NCBI RefSeq assembly: GCF_037977235.1
Contig: NZ_CP150276.1
Span: 3,224,001-3,288,000 of the forward strand
Direction of reading: 5' to 3'
DNA from: Paenibacillus sp. FSL K6-0276
GTDB lineage: Bacteria > Bacillota > Bacilli > Paenibacillales > Paenibacillaceae
Length of the DNA: 64,000 nucleotides
Part shown: piece by piece, positions 59,712 to 64,000 of the stretch
Layout of the letters: each line of letters opens with the position of its first letter
Numbering within the stretch: position 1 is the first letter of the stretch
The notes under the pieces: generated by a model
Databases searched by the model: none
Seen by the model: only the letters and a program-made list of their open reading frames with translations
Told to the model about the DNA's origin: nothing
Position numbers and translations under genes: made by a program

Positions 59712-61967
59712 CTATGATTCTACTGCTAATTGGCCCGTATCCATATTCTGAAGCACTAGCTTGCCTTCCAGAGGTGTACCATCTTCGCTGGTTAGCTTTA
59801 GCTTGCCCGTCCGACCTTTTTCAATCAACGCCTTCACTTGCGCATCCGTGAGTGTACGACCATGATTTTCTTTCCAGATCACGAATTTGCAGCCTTCCTT
59901 GTAATGAGAGCAGCCGTAGCCCTTTTTCCCCATAAAAATCATTCCACCGCAGCCGGGACGCGGACAGTTTCCGATGACCTTAGGACCTGATTTGGCGGAT
60001 TCCTCTTCACTACTTGCCTTGCGCTTTCGCGGCGCCGCAGGTTTGTCGCTGGTTTTACGAGATGTACTTCCAGCACTTCGCCCTTTAGCACTTGTATTGA
60101 CAGAAGGCGTCTCCCCTTCAAAAGAGGTTTTGGACGCCCGAGATTGTACTCGTACTTTATCCACGATCATACAGGCGAATCTTTTTACATTCTCCATAAA
60201 CTGCCCGTCCGACGCCGTTCCTCTGGATATTTCGTTCAAACGACGTTCCCATTGTCCGGTCATTTCCGGTGAAGTCAACAGCTCAATACCCGCTCCACGT
60301 ATCAGCTCAATGGCTGTTCGTCCTTTTTGTGTGATGGCAATTTTTTTGCCCTGCATTTCAATGTATCCGACATTCTTCAGCCGTTCTATAGTTGCTGCGC
60401 GGGTAGCCGGAGTTCCAAGCCCTGAATCCTTCATAGCATCACGGAGCTCTTCATCCTCAATCTGCTTTCCGGCACTTTCCATCGCTCGAAGCAGTGTGCC
60501 CTCTGTATAGTGCTTGGGTGGCTGTGTATCTTTCTCTTTAACGATAGCCTCACTACAAACCACTTCTTCTGCCGGGGCAATAGAAAATGGTTCATTCACT
60601 TCGATCTCTTCGTCCTCTTCCTCATCCTTGTTCTTACCCTTGGAAGACTTCGCTTTATCCTTCTTCTGGTCCGCGTAAATGACCTTCCAGCCGAGGCTTA
60701 ACAATTCCTTGACTGTGGTTTTGAACTTTTCCTCTTCTACCTCAGTCATCACCGTATGCACTTTATACTCTGCTGCCGGATAGAACTGAGACAAAAAGCG
60801 CCGCACAATCAAATCATACAGTTTTCCCTCATCTGCACTAAGTCCTGATGCTTTACGATATGTAGGCAAAATCGCGTGGTGATCCTCGACCTTCGAGGGG
60901 TTGCAGATAAATTTATTCCCTTTATGTACGAGATTGCGATTCGCACCCTTTACCCACTCATCATAAGCCGTCCCTTGCAGCGCAGATAACGTCTTATGCA
61001 TCTCAGGAATATTCTGTTCTGTAACATAGTTGGAGTTCGTCCGCGGATAAGAGATCACCTTATGCTTTTCATATAACGCTTGAGCAATATCTAGTGTCTT
61101 TTTTGCGGAAAAAGCGTACTTTCCATTCGCCTCCCGTTGCAGCAGCGTCAAATCGTACAGCTTATTCGGATACTCTTTCGTTTCCTTAACCTCGTAAGAC
61201 TCAATCCGGCCTGGTTTTCCTTTGACCTTGGCAGCTAGCGACTCCGCCTTATCCCCGTCAGTCAGCCGATCTCCCTGCCACATGCCTTTATAGGTCATTT
61301 CATTCTGAGTAAAATGTCCCTCCACCTCAAAAAACTTAAGGGAAGAGAACGCCTCAATGGTCTTTTGACGGTCATAAATCAGGGCGAGCACGGGAGTTTG
61401 AACTCTACCTACCGACAGCAGAACATTATGCTTTGTAGTAAATGCACGTGATCCGTTCATGCCGATGAGCCAATCTGCTTCGCTGCGTGCTTTTGCCGCT
61501 TTGGTTAAGTTCTCGTACTCCGATCCATCCTTCAGCTCCTGAAATCCTTTGCGAATGGTCTCTGGCGTCAGATCGGAGATCCACAACCGCTTCACAGGAT
61601 GCTCCAGCTTCAAATGCCGTTGAATGAGTGAAAAGATATGCTGCCCTTCTCGCCCCGCATCGCATGAATTCACTAGAAGATCACTACGTTTCGCAAGATC
61701 TCCGATTACCTTCAGCTGATCGATTGTCCGCGCATTAGGAACCAGTTTGAACTGGTCTGGAATAATGGGCAGATCATTAATGTTCCATTTTTTGTATTTA
61801 ACATCATAAGCATCCGGCTCGGCCAAACCGATTAGATGCCCTATTGCCCATGTAATAATGTACTGCTCCCCTTCAAGATAGGAACGGTAATTTTTGGCTT
61901 TCGGTTCTATTGCGGCGGCGATATTCCGCCCCATATCCGGTTTCTCCGCAATAATGAGTGTCTTCAA
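59712..61967 (-). CDS. topB: DNA topoisomerase III
   Basis: 751 residues from TTG 61967, nine bases after AGGAG (TTG 61973 is too close). Toprim domain KTLIIAEKPDMGRNI and SCDAGREGQHIF (~103); type IA core with catalytic Tyr in ISYPRTNSNYV (~307), SEADWLIGMNGSRA and DSGLGTPATRAATIERLKN; C-terminal linker rich in Ser/Lys (SKGRNKDEEEDEE region internal) and a zinc finger CPRPGCGGMIFMGKKGYGCS then HYKEGCKFVIWK. Decatenates DNA. Monocistronic. Confidence 0.93.
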   Translation of the reverse strand: MKTLIIAEKPDMGRNIAAAIEPKAKNYRSYLEGEQYIITWAIGHLIGLAEPDAYDVKYKKWNINDLPIIPDQFKLVPNARTIDQLKVIGDLAKRSDLLVNSCDAGREGQHIFSLIQRHLKLEHPVKRLWISDLTPETIRKGFQELKDGSEYENLTKAAKARSEADWLIGMNGSRAFTTKHNVLLSVGRVQTPVLALIYDRQKTIEAFSSLKFFEVEGHFTQNEMTYKGMWQGDRLTDGDKAESLAAKVKGKPGRIESYEVKETKEYPNKLYDLTLLQREANGKYAFSAKKTLDIAQALYEKHKVISYPRTNSNYVTEQNIPEMHKTLSALQGTAYDEWVKGANRNLVHKGNKFICNPSKVEDHHAILPTYRKASGLSADEGKLYDLIVRRFLSQFYPAAEYKVHTVMTEVEEEKFKTTVKELLSLGWKVIYADQKKDKAKSSKGKNKDEEEDEEIEVNEPFSIAPAEEVVCSEAIVKEKDTQPPKHYTEGTLLRAMESAGKQIEDEELRDAMKDSGLGTPATRAATIERLKNVGYIEMQGKKIAITQKGRTAIELIRGAGIELLTSPEMTGQWERRLNEISRGTASDGQFMENVKRFACMIVDKVRVQSRASKTSFEGETPSVNTSAKGRSAGSTSRKTSDKPAAPRKRKASSEEESAKSGPKVIGNCPRPGCGGMIFMGKKGYGCSHYKEGCKFVIWKENHGRTLTDAQVKALIEKGRTGKLKLTSEDGTPLEGKLVLQNMDTGQLAVES

Positions 61968-62153
61968 AAACAATCGCTCCTTACCTTTTCGTTCTTAAGT
62001 CCAAAATGCGTCCAGTATTCTATTATAACATTAACCTCGGTTTTTTTTAATGGATAGGTTAGAAGGCTTTGGTAAAATTCAGACTTCCCTTAGTCTTTTC
62101 TATGAATTAGAATAGTTTGGTAAACGAGTTTTATATATCGGAGGAATCAAAAC

Positions 62154-63017
62154 GTGTCTGAGAATCACAAATTTACAGAACCTTTTACGGACAGAAACGG
62201 CCATTATCTAAAAGCAGAATGTGAGAACTGCTTCGGTTTGTGCTGTTCCGCACTACCTTTTTCAGCTTCAGTTGATTTTGCTATGGATAAAGCAGCTGGC
62301 CAGCCGTGCCATAACCTGCAATCAGACTTTCGCTGTGGTATACATACAGATTTAAGAGCGCTTGGATTTCGCGGTTGTACTGTATATGACTGTTTTGGCG
62401 CTGGGCAAAAGCTCTCTCAGGTTACTTATACTGGTAAGGACTGGCGGAAGAATTCAAAAACTGCGAAGCAAATGTTCGAGGTATTTCCGACCATGTGGCA
62501 TTTACACGAATTGCTATGGTACTTAAATGAATCTTTAAACTTAGTAGTAACCCATACAATCTATGTTGAGTTGCTAACAGCACTCGATGAGACAGAACAA
62601 CTCACTTTACTTAGCCCTGATTCTCTACTGAAAGTGAATGTTGACGCTCATCGAGCAAAGATTAATCTGTTGCTGCTGCAAGTCAGTGAACTTGTACGTA
62701 CTGAGGCTCGTCGTAAACTAAAAAAAGCATCGAGAACTTTCAGCCGAGGTGTTGACCTTGTCGGCGCAAATCTTAAAAGTGCAGATCTCAGGGGAGCCAA
62801 CCTGAGAGGAGCCTATTTGATTGCCGCAGATCTTAGAGGCGCTGATCTTAGAGGTGCAGATCTCATTGGTGCAGATCTCCGTGACACTGACCTTAGAGGC
62901 GCTAATCTAACAGAGAGCATTTTTCTAACTCAGGGTCAGATTAATGCGGCGAAAGGCGATGACCATACAAAATTACCGCCGGCACTATCCCGCCCTGAAC
63001 AATGGATTTCGTTTTGA
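62154..63017 (+). CDS. Pentapeptide-repeat protein with Cys-rich N-terminus
   Basis: 287 residues, GTG start with GGAGGAA upstream. Residues 22-80 carry many Cys (CENCFGLCCSAL, CHNLQSDFRCGIHTDL, GFRGCTVYDC), possibly a metal site. Residues ~200-262 are about 13 pentapeptides of the form A(D/N)LRG (LKSADLRGANLRGAYLIAAD then LRGADLRGADLIGADLRDTD), which form a quadrilateral beta helix. Some such proteins mimic DNA and protect gyrase; the one here lacks other clues. It sits next to topB on the opposite strand. Confidence 0.88.
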   Translation: MSENHKFTEPFTDRNGHYLKAECENCFGLCCSALPFSASVDFAMDKAAGQPCHNLQSDFRCGIHTDLRALGFRGCTVYDCFGAGQKLSQVTYTGKDWRKNSKTAKQMFEVFPTMWHLHELLWYLNESLNLVVTHTIYVELLTALDETEQLTLLSPDSLLKVNVDAHRAKINLLLLQVSELVRTEARRKLKKASRTFSRGVDLVGANLKSADLRGANLRGAYLIAADLRGADLRGADLIGADLRDTDLRGANLTESIFLTQGQINAAKGDDHTKLPPALSRPEQWISF

Positions 63018-63028
63018 GTTATAGAAAT

Positions 63029-64000
63029 TTAAACCAGCTGCGAAAAGAACGCTTGGATACGGGAAACTGCCTCAACCAGTTCTAAGACCTCTTTTCCCGC
63101 TGAGGTTCTTTCTAGATACTCTACCCTACCTTGTGCTGCTTCCTTACCAACCACTAGTGTTACAGGTATACCAATCAAGCTTGAATCCTTAAATTTAACG
63201 CCAGCACGTTCATCCCTATCATCCAGCAGCGTCTCAATACCGAGCGTAGTGAGTTTATTATAGAGCTCCTCTGCAACTGCCAGTTGCTCCGAATCCTTAA
63301 CGGACATCATCAAAATATGAACCTGATAAGGTGCAAGTGCAACTGGCCACATTATTCCTTGATCATCATGATTCTGTTCTACAACCGCGGACAATAGACG
63401 TGAGATCCCAATTCCATAACAACCCATGATCACAGACTGACTCTTGCCAGAACGATCTAAAAAGGAAGCTCCAAGCTTCTCGCTGTATTTGGTACCTAGT
63501 TTAAAGACATGTCCGATTTCGATGCCCTGATGAAAATGCAGAACACCTTTCTCACAGTTCGGACAAGTTTCTCCTTCCGCTACATTTCGAAAATCCCCCA
63601 CATGCTCAAGCCCAAAATCTCTACCAGGTACAACATTACGGAAGTGATAATCTTTTTCTCCTGCTCCCGTCGTCCCTTGCGTCATTCCTGCAACTGTGGC
63701 ATCAACTAGTACGGTTAATTGAAGACCCACTGGTCCCACAAACCCGCTCTCTACGCCCGTTAAGGATTTCACAGCATCATAGTCAGCAAGCCCGATCTCC
63801 GCCGCACCGATATATTTACTCACTTTTATCTCATTGACTTCATGATCGCCCCGAACCACTACAGCAAAGAATTGACCGCTACCTTCATAGATCAATGTTT
63901 TCATAATCTGCTCTGGATGGATCTCCAGCTCCTGCTCTAATTGATTAATAGTGCGAAGATTAGGCGTGTGGAATTTCTCTATTACAGGTAATTCGAAGTT
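63029..64000 (-). CDS. proS: Prolyl-tRNA synthetase, N-terminus beyond window
   Basis: 324 residues of the 3' part; the frame is open to the window edge (first codons NFELPVIEKFHTPNLRTINQ). Contains the end of the YbaK-type editing insertion (IYEGSGQFFAVVVRGDHEVN, FVGPVGL), class II motif 3 region (GIGISRLLSAVVEQNHDDQG) and the anticodon-binding domain (ALAPYQVHILMMSVKDSEQL, LDDRDERAGVKFKDSSLIGI). Charges tRNA-Pro. The editing insertion marks the bacterial-type ProS. Confidence 0.95.
   Translation of the reverse strand, partial: NFELPVIEKFHTPNLRTINQLEQELEIHPEQIMKTLIYEGSGQFFAVVVRGDHEVNEIKVSKYIGAAEIGLADYDAVKSLTGVESGFVGPVGLQLTVLVDATVAGMTQGTTGAGEKDYHFRNVVPGRDFGLEHVGDFRNVAEGETCPNCEKGVLHFHQGIEIGHVFKLGTKYSEKLGASFLDRSGKSQSVIMGCYGIGISRLLSAVVEQNHDDQGIMWPVALAPYQVHILMMSVKDSEQLAVAEELYNKLTTLGIETLLDDRDERAGVKFKDSSLIGIPVTLVVGKEAAQGRVEYLERTSAGKEVLELVEAVSRIQAFFSQLV

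Overview
The window looks like chromosome from a spore-forming member of the Bacillota, most likely Paenibacillus or a close relative. The evidence is the spore genes (cwlJ, gerQ, a gerP operon, a YjcZ-like micro-protein), SigK/SigE-type promoters, strong AGGAGG-type ribosome binding sites with many TTG and GTG starts, U-tailed intrinsic terminators and moderate-to-low GC. No rRNA, tRNA, insertion sequence or CRISPR array was seen. The genus call is inference.

Layout. 1-5.9 kb: end of a CNNM-type membrane protein, the cwlJ-gerQ pair, small proteins, a beta-propeller lipoprotein and an amino-acid permease. 6.1-12.2 kb: L-lactate dehydrogenase, two adjacent frameshifted genes, a tyrosine recombinase, a LysR regulator divergent from an APC exporter, and an alpha/beta hydrolase cut by an amber codon. 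12.2-15 kb: gerPA-PE on the minus strand, divergent from an Hsp20-like gene, then a 55-residue zinc-ribbon gene; all three units carry SigK-like promoters. 15-28 kb is an accessory stretch: acetyltransferases, TetR regulators, an SDR remnant, a VOC protein, a panE-like reductase behind a possible attenuator, an SgrR-like regulator divergent from an MFS transporter, a WYL regulator, an oxidoreductase, a SunI-like protein and a flavodoxin. 28-31.7 kb: XerS-like recombinase, moeA, and interrupted mobB and small genes. 31.8-35.6 kb: pyrK-pyrD followed by an LpdD-like gene, PspA, DUF350 and DUF4178 genes. 35.7-42.6 kb: NamA-type OYE, a polysaccharide deacetylase, a LysM/3D protein, and convergent overlapping ppk and ppx. 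42.7-50.2 kb: an amino-acid ABC transporter, glgA and glgB, and divergent glgC. 50.3-55.6 kb: an ABC ATPase, VCBS-like lipoprotein, response regulator, histidine kinase and double acetyltransferase in one apparent operon. 55.7-64 kb: MFS, ArsR-type regulator, HAD phosphatase, DsbA-like protein, topB, a pentapeptide-repeat protein and the 3' part of proS.

Stretches over 300 bases without a gene: 706-1019 holds the CNNM leader hairpin, a possible promoter and the gerQ terminator. 38612-39003 holds leader hairpins and one dif-like palindrome. 45047-45373 holds the glgA terminator facing the transporter promoter region; nothing else was recognised. The roughly 380-base gap 19539-19921 holds a leader peptide, a terminator and a dispersed repeat.

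The most unusual signals are non-coding. Five intergenic palindromes share the geometry of Xer dif sites (11-6-11, arms like TTATGTAAACT). A roughly 100-base structured element occurs twice, and a 29-base direct repeat occurs twice. Two SigK promoters sit exactly back to back. A hairpin lies between the ribosome binding site and start codon of the CNNM gene. Three genes are interrupted by in-frame TAG codons.
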